Of a stretch of DNA of 64,000 nucleotides, positions 12,601 through 23,537 are shown one piece after another. How positions within the stretch are numbered: the stretch's first letter is position 1; the number at the start of each line of letters is the position of its first letter. The notes below the pieces were generated by a model. It was not told the DNA's origin and did no database searches. It worked only from the letters and a program-made list of their open reading frames with translations. Both the position numbers and the translations under genes were made by a program. This DNA comes from Viscum album. Lineage: Eukaryota; Streptophyta; Magnoliopsida; Santalales; Viscaceae. The stretch covers positions 312,252,206 through 312,316,205 of the forward strand of contig OY728119.1 of assembly GCA_963277665.1 (NCBI GenBank). Direction: 5' to 3'.

Positions 12601-13092
12601 CATTGAGAGATACTTTTGATTGAAAGTTATAGTAATGAGGCCTTCAATCACCAAAATGAAATTCAATGGTATCATAAAACTCGCATAATTCCTTTTGAAA
12701 TTAAAACTCCATTCTCTTCTCATTCAATACATATTACCATCCTTTATGATTAATAACCCTTTTGAGAAGCATATCCATCCTATTGAGCCAAATGAAATCA
12801 ATTTATTTTCTGCTTAGAACTTTCCTCACTGACATTGTGCACTATGCGCTTCTCACAACAACACTATTTGATCTTTTGGTTTTCCCTATGATTGAAGAAG
12901 GTCTTTAGATTTAGGGAAAGGAGTATTAGAGAGAAAGGATATGAGAGCTCCATGGTTTGAAAAGGGTTCGCGTGTAAACTAATTTTCTTTATTTGTTTAT
13001 AGATAATCAAAGGGCTACACAGAGTGATGCAAAAGGTTATCATGATAATTACAGGATATATATCACACTATGGTATGATTAAAGCTAAAATG
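9653..13092 (-). pseudogene. R4 post-pol region with decayed unidentified ORF
   Basis: This 3.4-kb stretch lies between RNase H (after removing R5) and the polypurine tract. Minus-strand translation gives long stretches with few stops, clearest at 10478-10741, 10786-11019, 11674-11877 and 12466-12723. Between 11160 and 12080 one frame reads as acidic protein-like sequence with only scattered stops. I see no known domain; one segment (10786-11019) is rich in Ile, Val and Leu and could be helical. Some Sireviruses carry an extra env-like ORF at this position, which is the most economical reading, but nothing in the sequence proves it. Confidence 0.45.
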
Positions 13093-15008
13093 TGTAGGTT
13101 CCATGTGTAGCAGAAGTGCGATTGGGCCGACGCCCAACTTTAAATTTTACCATGATCAATGATTATTCTGGGATCAATACGACGATGAATGCTAGTATCC
13201 GCAGAATAAAATTAAAGATTTAGATAAAGAAGAAATAGGCCCAGGACCTTGAGAGAGGATCATCATATTTTTTTATAATTAATTTTATTAAATTAAAGAA
13301 ATACCTCCAAGGTTTTATTTCTTTTTTGATGTGTCTGACCATAGATCCTTGGTGAGCCTTTTGTTTCTTTGTAGGGATCAAGAGTAGATCTCCTCTAGCA
13401 GTAATCCAAAAATGCTCCATGAATATCTGGATATCACCGAAGGACTCTCTAGGTGCTATCATGGAAGTTCATTGTGCTTATGCTGTCTATCCTCAATCTC
13501 CTTGAGAGCCACTTCCAAATCATTCTCTAATATGGTGGAGGATGGCTGCTCTCGCTCTTGAGAGTATTCTTAGAGAAAACAAAACTCTCGAGGCTTGAGA
13601 GTTTTTTGTCCAAAATGTCATGCACAACCAAAATGGGCTCTTTAGCCTATGGGTTTCCCCCTTAGATAATAATAGAATAATATGTAACCAGGAATTTAAT
13701 TCGCCAGTTAATAATAAATAATTAGCACAAGTGTCATTAATTATTTTATTATTCCATGTGAAACCCCCATATCAAATAATAACGGAAATACCAATATTTC
13801 CATGACATGTGCTTAGATTGAAAGTTATAATTAAGTATTATTTTAATCAAATAATATTTATTATTATTTTCTCACTGGACCCTTTAACTCGGTCTGCCCA
13901 TCCTTTGAAATATTTATCGGACCTTGAATAATGACTATTTATTTATTAAATAAATAAATAAATCTAACTGCATTATTCACTGATAAATAAATAAAATATT
14001 ATCAGGAATACTTGAATAATTATTAAACCAAAACTTTGAATAATATTTATTCAACTTGTTAAATAATAAATTATCTAACTTAGATTCTGGATACACTTAG
14101 TAGGCCTCTTTCTCAATGGCATTAGGCAAGTCTGCCTAAAGTACAAGGTTAGCATCTAGCAACATACTAAGACACCCATAGAGAAAGAAGTTAATTCCAC
14201 AACGACATGTCACCTCATACAAACACTTACCATGTAATATAATCCCTTTATCATAATATCTCCAATCAAGAAGGTTGCATGCCAGTGTCATTAACCTATA
14301 TGCTTGATAAATCATTCTTTGACTTTCCAAAAATAGAAATTTCCTAGTGAACACCATGGCCATGGATTTATTTAGGATATATCATTTTCATCTAAGGTCC
14401 TGAGATATTTACTTCTGTTAATGAATAAAAGGGATAAATCCTTTCTCACATTATTCATTAATTCAATATTACTCATGACACACCGAACATATCCTACCTC
14501 ACCGCGAGCACATGTTGTCATAGTTTTTTCCAATACATCAAAGTGCATGACTCATAATATCCATTAATAATAATAATATTAAAGTCTAAGTACCATTACA
14601 CACATCCAAAGATAGGAACATCCAATGAAACTTATAATGTGTTTTTTCTACTGTCGGGTCTTGTTCTCATAATATCCTACTGAATATTACCAGGGGCATA
14701 CACCATGAGAAGGTGCATCAAAGTCATATGAGTCTCAACCCTTGATAGCCTATCATTTGTGTCCCTTCAAATGATATCATTTGACCATAGAAATTTATTC
14801 AAGAATACTTTCATGGCACTTCCTGGTTCTCATCATAGCAGGGAACTACTATGACCATTTAGTGCGACAGCTACTCTTGGGACATTATCACATGCTATGT
14901 TACGCAAAAGAACAATCATGATGTGATAAAGAATTTATTAATATTAAAAACTATGAATATAAGTTTATCATAAAGTACAAATAATTTGGTTCTAGGGAAC
15001 CAACTCCA
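13093..15008 (-). repeat. R5 3' LTR
   Basis: The plus strand starts TGTAGGTTCC and ends CCAACTCCA. It matches 23538-25468 throughout, including the CCCAACTTTAAATTTTACC box and the GGTTCTAGGGAACC end. The flanking ATAGACTACCACTTTCACT is the minus-strand polypurine region (AGTGAAAGTGGTAGTCTAT). Confidence 0.88.
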
Positions 15009-15019
15009 ATAGACTACCA

Positions 15020-16218
15020 CTTTCACTAAATCCAACTACTAACAACCTTCGGTCTGTTAGCTCTCACATGATATTCATGCTTCTAATGAGATGTCAATTT
15101 AGTCAAGGGGTCCTCCAAGTTCTCCTCCATGGAAACTATTCTCACTAAAACTTCACACCTCAGATGAAAATCCCTCAAGAGGTGATACTTCTAGAGTATG
15201 TGCTTAGTGAATTTATGTGAGTTTGGATCCTTTGCAAGAGCCACCACTATAGTATTATCACAATACAATGTGATAGGGTCTCTACTTCTTGGCACTACAT
15301 CAATATCCTAGACAAAGTTCTGAATACAAATGGCTTACTTGGCTACATCAGAAGCCACCATATATTCAGACTCTGTTGTAGAATCAGTGATAACTAGATG
15401 GTTTGAACTCTTCCAGCTCGAAACTCCTTTGTTGAGATAGAAAACATATCCTGATTACGAATTTAGACCATTCTGGTCTATATGAAAAATAACATCAACA
15501 TATCCTCTGATGACAAGCTCTTCATCTCGTCCATAAACTAGGATAATATCCTTAGTTCTTCTTAGATACTTAAGGATAGCCTTAACAACAATCCAATGCT
15601 GTTCTCCTAGATCTTCTTGATATCTTCCTTCCATGCTCAGTGCATAGGCAACATAAAGTCTAGTAGATAACATGACATACATGATTGATCCTATCGCCAA
15701 AGCATATGGGATCTTACCCATTCTATATTCTTTTATTGTGTCTAGGGACATATTTTCTTAGAAATATGTATGCCATGTGACACTGAAACCAATCCACTCT
15801 TGGATTATTCCATACAAAATCTATTTAGTATTTGGTCAATGTATGTACTCTAGCTTAGCCCAAGAAACCTCTTGAATCTATCATGAATGATCTTGATCCA
15901 TATAAAGTTGGATGCTTCACCTAAGTCTTTCATAAATAATCACTAGTTTAACCAGTCCTTAACTGATTGTAAGATTGGTATGTCATTTCCAATAAATAAT
16001 ATTCCATAAACATATAGTACTAAGATAACAACCTCATTACCATTAAACCTTTTGTAAACACATGGATCACATTCATTTTTAATGAAACCAAATTCTCTTA
16101 TGGCTTCATTAAATTGAATATTCCATGAACTATATTCTTGCTTCAATCCATAAATGAATCTCTACAACTTAAAAAACCTTTTAGAATCACCTGGTTTCAC
16201 AAACCATTCCGATTATTT
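15020..16218 (-). pseudogene. R5 RT C-terminal part and RNase H
   Basis: The minus strand reads RT from FVKPGDSK and FIYGLKQEYSSWNI (near 16140), through FIKNECDPCVYKRF, to the catalytic box LVLYVYGILFIGND, where the usual YVDD is YVYG, so both catalytic Asp are lost. Next come IPYALAIGSIMYVM and ILKYLRRTKD (15455-15751). RNase H follows with WKSSNH, DSTTESEYMVASDVAK, LYCDNT and KHI (about 15060-15454). Stops interrupt it repeatedly. Its 5' continuation lies beyond R6 at 18502. Confidence 0.9.
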
Positions 16219-16469
16219 CATATTGTAACATCCTGGTTCTAGAAGCCACCCAGAGGCACCCCGTACCCAGTTGGTCACAAAGACTCAAGAACATTTTCCT
16301 GAATTCTAGAGGGTGCCGACTAGCAGTGAGGGTCTTGGGTATGATAGTGGGGAAACTATGCTCTCATTGGCAGTGTACACAGAGGAAGTACACAACACAT
16401 ACAATATAAAGAGCAGTAATTATACAACAATAGTAAACAATGGAAGACTAGAATAATAAATAACTGGAG

Positions 16470-16504
<35 letters not shown>
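16470..16504. repeat. Compound (CA)n(TA)n microsatellite in R6
   Basis: About nine CA units run into about nine TA units. A near-identical compound tract occurs at 22708-22742 in the R5 leader. Confidence 0.95.
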
Positions 16505-16700
16505 GAAATGATGCATGATACACATGTCTAGGAAAGCATCCAAACAAGTCACAATATTGGAAATACAAACAGTGCTAAAACAAAGTAAAAAAGAAAGATA
16601 AAAAAATCCTTAGAATCGCAAGCCACAGCTTAGTCCCATGTTCTCCAGCTCCACACAAGTCAAGTACCTAAAGTAGAAGGGCGCTTGCCCTTATCTATAC

Positions 16701-17909
16701 CTGAAACAATATAATCTGTTTGGGACCAAAAACATGACCCAAACAGGGTGTGAGACTAAATCCCAGTAGAAAACCACCCAAAGATATGTGCTTAACAGTT
16801 AGTGAATATATGGCAGGTAAAATTACAGAAAACAATAAATAGGAAAGTACTAAGCAGTAAACAATCCACAGTCCCAAAACAAGCATTTGTGAAACAAACA
16901 GCTAAACCTCAAATAGGTAACCCTCTAGGAAGTACTCACAACCATCCCCTCTGGTCCTACCTAAGAAGCACAAGCAAACCTATGGGAAACGCACTCGGTA
17001 TAACCCCTATGGTTCTGTATATGATTATAATAAGACTTTCTGAGGAAGTGCTCACAGTCTATCCCCTTATAGTCTAAGGTAAAGTAAGACTCTCTGAGGA
17101 AGCTCAAACTGTCCATTCCCCGTATAGTCTAGGGTAGTCAAGGACTCTCTGAGAAAGCTCACATGGTCAATTACCCTTATAGCCCCAAGGTCTAGGACTC
17201 TATGAGGAATCTCACATGGTCAATTCCCCTTATAGCCCAGGTCGTTCATAGACTCTATGAGGAAGAACTCACCGTCAATTCCCCTTATAGTCTAACAGCT
17301 CAGGATTAAAATCAAAGACTCTCTAAGGATGCTCAATCAGTCAATCCCCTTATAGTCTAAAGTAATCAAGTAATATTTGAGAAAGCTCACTCGATCAATT
17401 ACCCTTATATCACTAAGTGGTTCTAGGCTCTCTGAGGATGCTCACTTGGTCAATCCTCCTTATAGCCAAAAGTTATCAATGACTCTATGAGGAAGCTCAC
17501 CTAGTCAATTCCCCCTATAGTCTACTACACCAATTTCTCACAGCTCTGTGTAAGTCAATGAGTATATCATTGTAATATATCCAAAGTAAACCTATAGAAC
17601 TACTTGGATAAATAGTCTACAACATAACAAGCATTTCAGAATACAACTCTCCATCCTACAGTAACAGGTATGGAAGCCAAAGGCTAAACAGGACCAAATG
17701 GTCATAAATAGAACAATTCAGGGGAAAAACACATCCAAAGCATAGCAATAAAACCTATTAATTTCCAAATATCCTCTACATAGTCATACAAGCATGTTAG
17801 GAAAACAGCAGGGGTAAAATAGTAAACACGCAATACCCAGTTCATGGGTATTGGTGGAATTTTCACATAATACTCAAATAATTTTAACGGAAAGGCACAA
17901 ACCACCTAC
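16701..17909 (-). other. Putative LTR intron of R6
   Basis: On the minus strand the donor CCAAG/GTAGGTGG is at 17909, with an alternative CG/GTGAGTTG at 18062. The branch-like CTCAC is at 16754-16750. Acceptors are CAAACAG (16716) and ATTGTTTCAG (16701). The layout matches R1, R3 and R10, but this copy has more than one possible donor and acceptor. Confidence 0.35.
17034..17530. repeat. 55-bp minisatellite in R6 LTR
   Basis: Nine diverged units of about 55 bp, each beginning GACTCTCTGAGGAAGCTCAC and containing TCAATTCCCCTTATAG. A possible further unit is at 16918-16975. It lies inside the putative LTR intron. Confidence 0.9.
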
Positions 17910-18233
17910 CTTGGAGTTAGGAGATCAATATATTTGAACCTAGAAGCTTGAATCTTCTTGGAACATCATAGATCTAAGAAAACGTCCAAAACTTTCAACC
18001 CACGATAACTTGGAAAAGAAGAGGAATTGGAAAACAAGGATCAAGTAGAAGAGACAACTCACCGATGCAATTCCAACGCAATAAATGGTTTTCGAATCAG
18101 AGGTCGGATGGAGGCTCAGGGGATCAGAGAGAATTCATGGCCATACGGGATCTGTTAGATGAAGACAACCTAGAAGAAGGTTGTTCTGTCTGTCAGATGC
18201 GACCCCGATACATTTAATGAAAAAAAAACAAAA

Positions 18234-18409
18234 TACACAGTGTGTACTTTTAGATTACATGATGTGTACTTTCTGTTTCTGTACTCCACATTAGACTGAC
18301 TCTAAGTTACTCCCACATGGTCGTGTGTGTGGCTACAACAGGGCCAATAAACAGCCTGCTGTGACAAGGAAGTACACGACATGTACTCATAAAGTACACG
18401 ACGTGTACT
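18234..18409. repeat. Cluster of near-palindromes in R6 U3
   Basis: AGTACACGACGTGTACT (18393-18409) is a palindrome around one central base. AGTACACGACATGTACT (18371-18387) is the same with one change, and TACACAGTGTGTA lies at 18234. Similar motifs occur at 22840-23330. Confidence 0.75.
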
Positions 18410-18501
18410 TAGAAAATTTCCAGAACTTCCTCTTTTCTCTAAAAAACGACCTGAAAAGGAAAACATACCTGAAAATAAGGTTCGGGTTCTTACACACATA
18501 T

Positions 18502-18776
18502 ATATCTTCTAGAAGGTTCCTATTAAGGAATGTAGTTTTGGCATCCATATGCCATATCTCATAGTCATGGTAAGATGTTATGGAAAGTATGATTATAATG
18601 GATTTAAACATGGAAACTTGTGAAAAAGTTTCATCATAGTCAATTCCTTGATGCTGTTTAAAAACTTTAGCTAACAACATTGCTTTATAGGTACTTACTT
18701 TACCTTCCATGTCTAGTTTCCTCTGAAATACCCATTTACATCCAATAGGCTTTACATCAACTGGCACATCGACCAA
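18502..18776 (-). pseudogene. R5 RT N-terminal part
   Basis: The minus strand reads CKWVFQRKLDMEGKVSTYKA, AKVFKQHQGIDYDETF and YEIWHMDAKTTFLNRNLLEDIYV, the Ty1/copia RT N-terminal motifs including the first catalytic Asp (MDAKTTFLN). It is open over about 92 codons and is cut by R6 at 18497. The C-terminal half is at 15480-16218. Confidence 0.92.
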
Positions 18777-20041
18777 AAACTAAACTTGGTTCTAATACAT
18801 AGAATCCATCTCATAATTTATAGTTTCTATCCACCTTGTAGTTTCTGATCTCTCTACTACCTCCTTGTAAGAGAGAGGATCATTATTGTCCAAAAATAAC
18901 AAGTCACCATCCTTGGTGACAAAAAACTATATCTTTCTAGTTTCATTACCTCTCTTAAACTCCTATGCAGTACTTGTATTTCGGGAACTACTTCTTCCAT
19001 GGGGACCTATGGAACTTTTCCATGTACCAACTCTTGTGTATCTTTAGCATCAACTTCATCGAAATTAATCTTTCCCCCACTATAATTTTTTAGGATTTTA
19101 TCCCTCTCAAGAAATATAGCTTGTATGGTAACAATAACTTTCTTGTTTGAGGGGTTTTATAGGTAGTATCCCTTTGTTTCCTTGGGATACCCTATAAAGA
19201 TATACCTCATGCCCCATGGTGCTAGTTTGTTTCCTGATAAAGCCTTAACAAATTCCTCACATCCCTATATACGTGTATATGACAAAATGGGTTTCTTTAC
19301 ACTCCATAACTAAAAGGTGATTCCATTTTCCTCCTTAGTTGGTACTTGGTTTAATGTGTCCGCAGTTTGTAATACATATCCCCAAAAGGACAACGAACGA
19401 TTTTCATGACTCATCATCGACCTTACCATGTTCAATAAGGTACGGTTTCTCATTTCACTAACACAATTCCACTGTGGTGTATAAGGTGGAGTGAATTGAG
19501 ATAAAATCCCATACTCCCATAAAAGGTTGATGAACTATTGGTTAATATATTATCCACCTCGATCCAATTGAAGCTTCTTTATATTCTTACTAAGATGATT
19601 CTCTACTTCATTCTTGAATTCCTTTAATTTATCAAAGGACTCAGACTTATACCTCATCAAGTAAATATATCCATATCTACTCAAGTCATCAGTAAAAGTT
19701 ATGAATTTAGAATATCAACTTATATATTCTACTAGAAATGGTCTACACACATCAGTGTGTACCAATCCTAGAAGCTATGTCACCCTTTCACCTTTCCCAC
19801 AACATAGTAGTTTGGTCATTTTCCCTTATAAACAAGCATGAAATCTATCAATTGGTTTTATCTTGGAAGTGTCTAAATAACGATCTTGACAGAGATTTGT
19901 GAGGATCTTCTCATTTACATGACCAAGGCGATGATACCACAACTGGGTGTTATACGAGTCATGTAAAATTGATTCATTATCGATTTCCAACACTTGGTTT
20001 TCATAATTTAATACATACATACTATTATTTAAATGTTCCAT
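18777..20041 (-). pseudogene. R5 GAG-pre-integrase, integrase and linker
   Basis: GAG-pre-integrase at 19826-20041 contains LWYHRLGHVNEKI, the HH part of the zinc-binding HHCC motif; the CC part is damaged (HACL then a stop). Integrase core follows at about 19390-19800: HTDVCRPF (first Asp), KKLQLDRGG (second Asp) and TPQWNCVSEMRNRTLLN (Glu), so the DDE residues persist despite stops. The C-terminal GCEEFVKAL and FIGYPKETKGYY motifs lie near 19180-19300. From 18777 to about 19180 is the acidic linker to RT, with several stops. Confidence 0.9.
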
Positions 20042-20360
20042 ACCATGAAATATGTTTTCCTTATAAAAGAAACAACATTTATTTCCAAAATTGAAAATAA
20101 GACCATCTATATCTAAACTCGATACAAAAATTATGTTCTTGGTAACAATTGGTACATAACAGTAGTCTCATAAAACCAAAATCATCCCAGTCGACAATGA
20201 AAGGTGGTATTCACCAATGGAAAGAGCATCCAGCCTCGAACCATTGGCAGCTCGCAGATCCACCTATCCTCTGACAATTTTCTGAAATCTACTCGGTTAT
20301 TGAATTTTTATATTGATGTGAGCACCACAAGCTATATCTAATACCCAATGTGTAGAAATA
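20042..20360 (-). pseudogene. R5 aspartic protease remnant
   Basis: The minus strand reads HWVLDIACGAHIN at 20313-20352; intact relatives have a D-T-G type triad, so the active-site Thr is changed to Ile and Gly to Ala. Downstream CYVPIVTKNIIFVSSLD is the typical copia segment between protease and GAG-pre-integrase. Confidence 0.85.
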
Positions 20361-21211
20361 GATATATTTCACTTGATAATGAACATACCTTTGGCATCCC
20401 CTTTCCTCTAGGTATAGTTTCTCTTCCAGTGCCCGAATTTTCCACAGGAAAATCATACTATCTCTTTTTCCTTGCCCCACCTTTGGATCTTCTTTGTCTT
20501 GGTTGGACGGTGCTTGGGAGATTTAGAATATTTATAAATATTAGGGCCCTTTACCTTGTCCTTCCTCTTCCCATTCACCATAAGGACTGTGGGTTTGTCA
20601 CACCCCATTTCCTTATCCACTTGGAGAATTAGGGTCATAAGTTTCGATAAGATCTTCTCATTATTTCTCATATTATAATTCATAATAAAACTAGAGAAGG
20701 CCTTGGGAAGTGATGGTAGTATGATATATGTACGTAAATCATCTGGGAATTTAATCCCTAAGATGTACAGATGCTCAATATAGCCAATAAGCTTGACCAC
20801 ATGTGGTCCAGCTGGCACAAACTCTCCAGGATTAGTAGTGAACAAAGCATTAGAGATCTCATACCTCTCTTGTATCACCTTCTCTTGATAGAGATCCCAA
20901 TGGTGAGACATCATGTTATAAGCATCCATTTCCTCATGTTTCTTCAAGATATAATTGTTCATGGATGATAACATGAGGCACTAAAGATCCATAACATCAT
21001 TAATATTTTTCTCTCACATAGAGAGCTCCTCATCACTCGCCTCATTCCCAAGCACAATTGGTAAAGGTTCTTCCAGCACATATAGTTTACCTTCATGGTG
21101 AAGGATGACCTAAATGTGCCTTTTCCACTCCTATAAATTAGTAATGGTGAGAACGTTTTCCTTCTCGAGTATGGATCATGATAATATGTTTGATGCAATT
21201 TTTAATTCCAT
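20361..21211 (-). pseudogene. R5 gag with zinc knuckle
   Basis: The longest open piece is 20453-20974 (173 codons) and carries the UBN2-type copia gag core: motifs YNMMSHHWDLY, GEFVPAGPHVVKLIGYIEHL, FPDDLRTYIILPSLP and FIMNYNMRN. After a stop a knuckle remnant FSCGKFGHWKRNY appears near 20400-20450, with the first Cys changed to Phe and the last to Tyr. The probable start is the Met at about 21211 (MELKIASNIL), followed by stops. Confidence 0.88.
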
Positions 21212-22707
21212 TTCTATAAATACGATGAACAAAGTTTTAGTACTTTATCTGATAAAATTAAGAGAAATAAATAAATAAATATTCATTATTCTCCCACTAT
21301 TTTATCGAAACCCAATAGCCCTCACCATTGGATTTGTAATATCCTTTTTCTTGGATATTCTAGTGGAAAGGATCCATATTCCATTCTCCTCAACCCAAAC
21401 TTGGCTGGACAAGCAACATGAATGGTTTTAGGTAGGAATTCCAAATGCCAACTACATTAACTCATAGCTCCTTGATCTATTGAGTGGACTCCCCAATCCT
21501 GAAATCATTATTTTAAATTTCCTTAACCCTTTCCTATCAATTACACCAATTCCCACTTGAGAAGTAAAACCTTGATGTAAACCAATCTAATTCAACCCAA
21601 AAACTCAAATTATAATTCTCCAATAATTGAAATCACCCCAACTTTGGCTAGTCAAGCACTTTGCACTATTGGTTCGATTCTAACTGAAGTAATGGAAGGC
21701 TATACTGACTTAATATTTTATTGATGGATTTTATCCTTTATGTGTAAATTACATATTATTATCTTTTCACTTGATTGTTAATATTAAGTGGGATATACTT
21801 AAGTGACTAACCATGTCTTGATAATAATTATGCATAATCCATTTTATTTTAGTAACATCTTGCATGCTTGTTAATTCATTTAATTATGTGATCATGATAA
21901 TACATCCACAATGAATAATCATGCTACTAATAGAAATAAAATAAAGGGTATGATCATGAGTTTTTATAATGGTTAGTTTATCTAGAGGTTGATAAACTAA
22001 CCCTGAACTAGGGGAGAAACACCTTGAACCTTTTAAGATTTGTGTTTACAGCTTTCCACCTATCCACCTTTGTATCTCCTTGGATTGGTTTCGCCTAGTA
22101 TCCTAACTTGAACCACATCCACTAGCATTGGAGCTCCATATATTAAGTATTATTTTAACTCACATGCAGGTGTGGGGTAAAAATTGGGTTTACATAAAAG
22201 AAACCATGGGAATGAAGACCCTATATATTAATGAGGAGAAGGCATGTAGGCTAAAAATTTCAATTTAACAAATAAATTAAAAGGAAACCAATCACATAAA
22301 AAGGTATGGCCTTGCTCATGATCATACACAAACATGAAATGAATTACAAATTTAATAAAACTAGCATTAAATTATTTAACTGTTCTTATTAAGATAAAAC
22401 ATGCTCGAATCGATTAATTATTATCTTTATTTAATCAATCCTTTTATCTTAATACTTTTTATAAATTTTCTTGAGATTATCATCCATTATAATTTTAAAT
22501 AAATTAATAAATTCATTTAAAATTAACTGTACACATAAATTATACCTTAGAGGAATCCTGGTGAATACTCGTCCAAAACTACCCATCATGTATTATAATT
22601 GTATACACTTTATTATTTGTGACATGTATCATTCACGCAGAATTATAATTGTAATACAACTCATACGTGATGTGTAGATCTTTGAACATTACATAGATGT
22701 TAATTAA

Positions 22708-22742
<35 letters not shown>
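22708..22742. repeat. Compound (CA)n(TA)n microsatellite in R5 leader
   Basis: About eight CA units are followed by about ten TA units, of the same structure as 16470-16504. Confidence 0.95.
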
Positions 22743-23063
22743 AAACCTATCACATGTTGTATCCTAGATTTACGACCACACAAAGGTACATGTCTCAAGG
22801 GTTACCTAATATAATAATAAAATTTTAAATATGTGTAATCTGGAAAAAGTACATGGCATGTAGATATGACTACATGGAATGTACCCTCCTCACCGTCCAT
22901 CCAAAGTACACACCTGGGGAAATGGTGTGTGAGGTGTACTTAAAAAATCTTCAGAGTACACAATATATCCAGTGGGCCACATGCTATATAGACTCGGCAT
23001 TACATGGTCACCATCTAGGCAATCCGTGCATGGGATACATGACTTGACCCTGACCCGAAGGGA

Positions 23064-23165
23064 CTACATGCTGTGTCTAGTGGGACACATAGCATGTAGT
23101 CTGGCTTACTGTGCGCCGGTTTGTCCTGGTCAACATGTGGTGTAAGAATTAACTACACCACATGT
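23064..23165 (-). promoter_or_regulatory. Two adjacent hairpins in R5 leader
   Basis: 23133-23144 and 23154-23165 form a perfect 12-bp stem (ACATGTGGTGTA with TACACCACATGT) around a 9-nt loop. 23064-23076 pairs with 23085-23099 (CTACATGC...GCATGTAG) with a 2-nt bulge. They lie about 370-475 nt downstream of the PBS on the element strand, where packaging or dimer signals are expected. Function is inferred. Confidence 0.6.
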
Positions 23166-23524
23166 CATTAATGCACATGGATTGAGTAATTTCCAAATTA
23201 CTCCTGATGTGCTGAAAACAACTACACAGTCTGTGATCCAGATTACACATCGTGTATGTTAGATTACATGACACGTAACTCTGAATACACGGAGTGTACT
23301 GTCATGTTACCTGAAAAAAATCGTTGGCACATTATGATGAGATACTTGATTTAATTTTAATCATAAAATTATTCGTTTCTATTATATCTACGAGAAACGA
23401 AAGAGGAAGAATAGATCTCAAAATTATTATAACAAGAACAATTAAACATGAACTGAAAAACTAAATTATTAAAATTTAAATAATCAATAAATTATTTAAA
23501 TAATTATAAACAAAAATATGACCA

Positions 23525-23537
23525 CTCTGATACCATT
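23525..23537 (-). promoter_or_regulatory. R5 primer-binding site
   Basis: The minus strand reads ATGGTATCAGAG directly inside the 5' LTR, matching the initiator-Met tRNA PBS TGGTATCAGAGC over 11 bases. Confidence 0.85.

Larger units (their letters stand above)
16224..18496 (-). mobile_element. R6: solo LTR inserted in R5 RT
   Basis: It starts TGTAACATCC on the plus strand, ends TTACACA, and is flanked by exact 5-bp copies catat (16219-16223 and 18497-18501). The RT motif LLEDIYV stops at the right edge and resumes with the FVKPG segment on the left. No internal region or second LTR is present, so it formed by LTR-LTR recombination. The minus orientation is inferred from the CTACTGGG...CTCACACCCTG block shared with other Tekay-like LTRs. 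Confidence 0.88.
21212..23511 (-). other. R5 long 5' leader
   Basis: This is 2.3 kb between PBS and gag without coding motifs. Angela/BARE elements characteristically have long leaders. It contains a (CA)n(TA)n tract (22708-22742) and, nearest the PBS, a cluster of inverted repeats (22840-23330). Part of it resembles R6 (GTGTACTTA followed by an AAA.TC.TCAGA stretch near 22935 against 18403), so an LTR-derived insertion cannot be excluded. Confidence 0.6.

Noticed and set aside
16802..17077. Plus-strand ORF of 91 codons
   Set aside because: It lies in the solo LTR R6 and runs into the 55-bp minisatellite; composition and repeats explain it.
17034..17530. CRISPR-like array
   Set aside because: Units are contiguous, diverged 55-bp tandem repeats without spacers, in plant DNA.
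21336..23335. Possible second solo LTR (TGTAATATCC start) in the R5 leader
   Set aside because: Angela-type elements have long leaders, the right end is not convincing and no target duplication was found; only a short resemblance to R6 remains.
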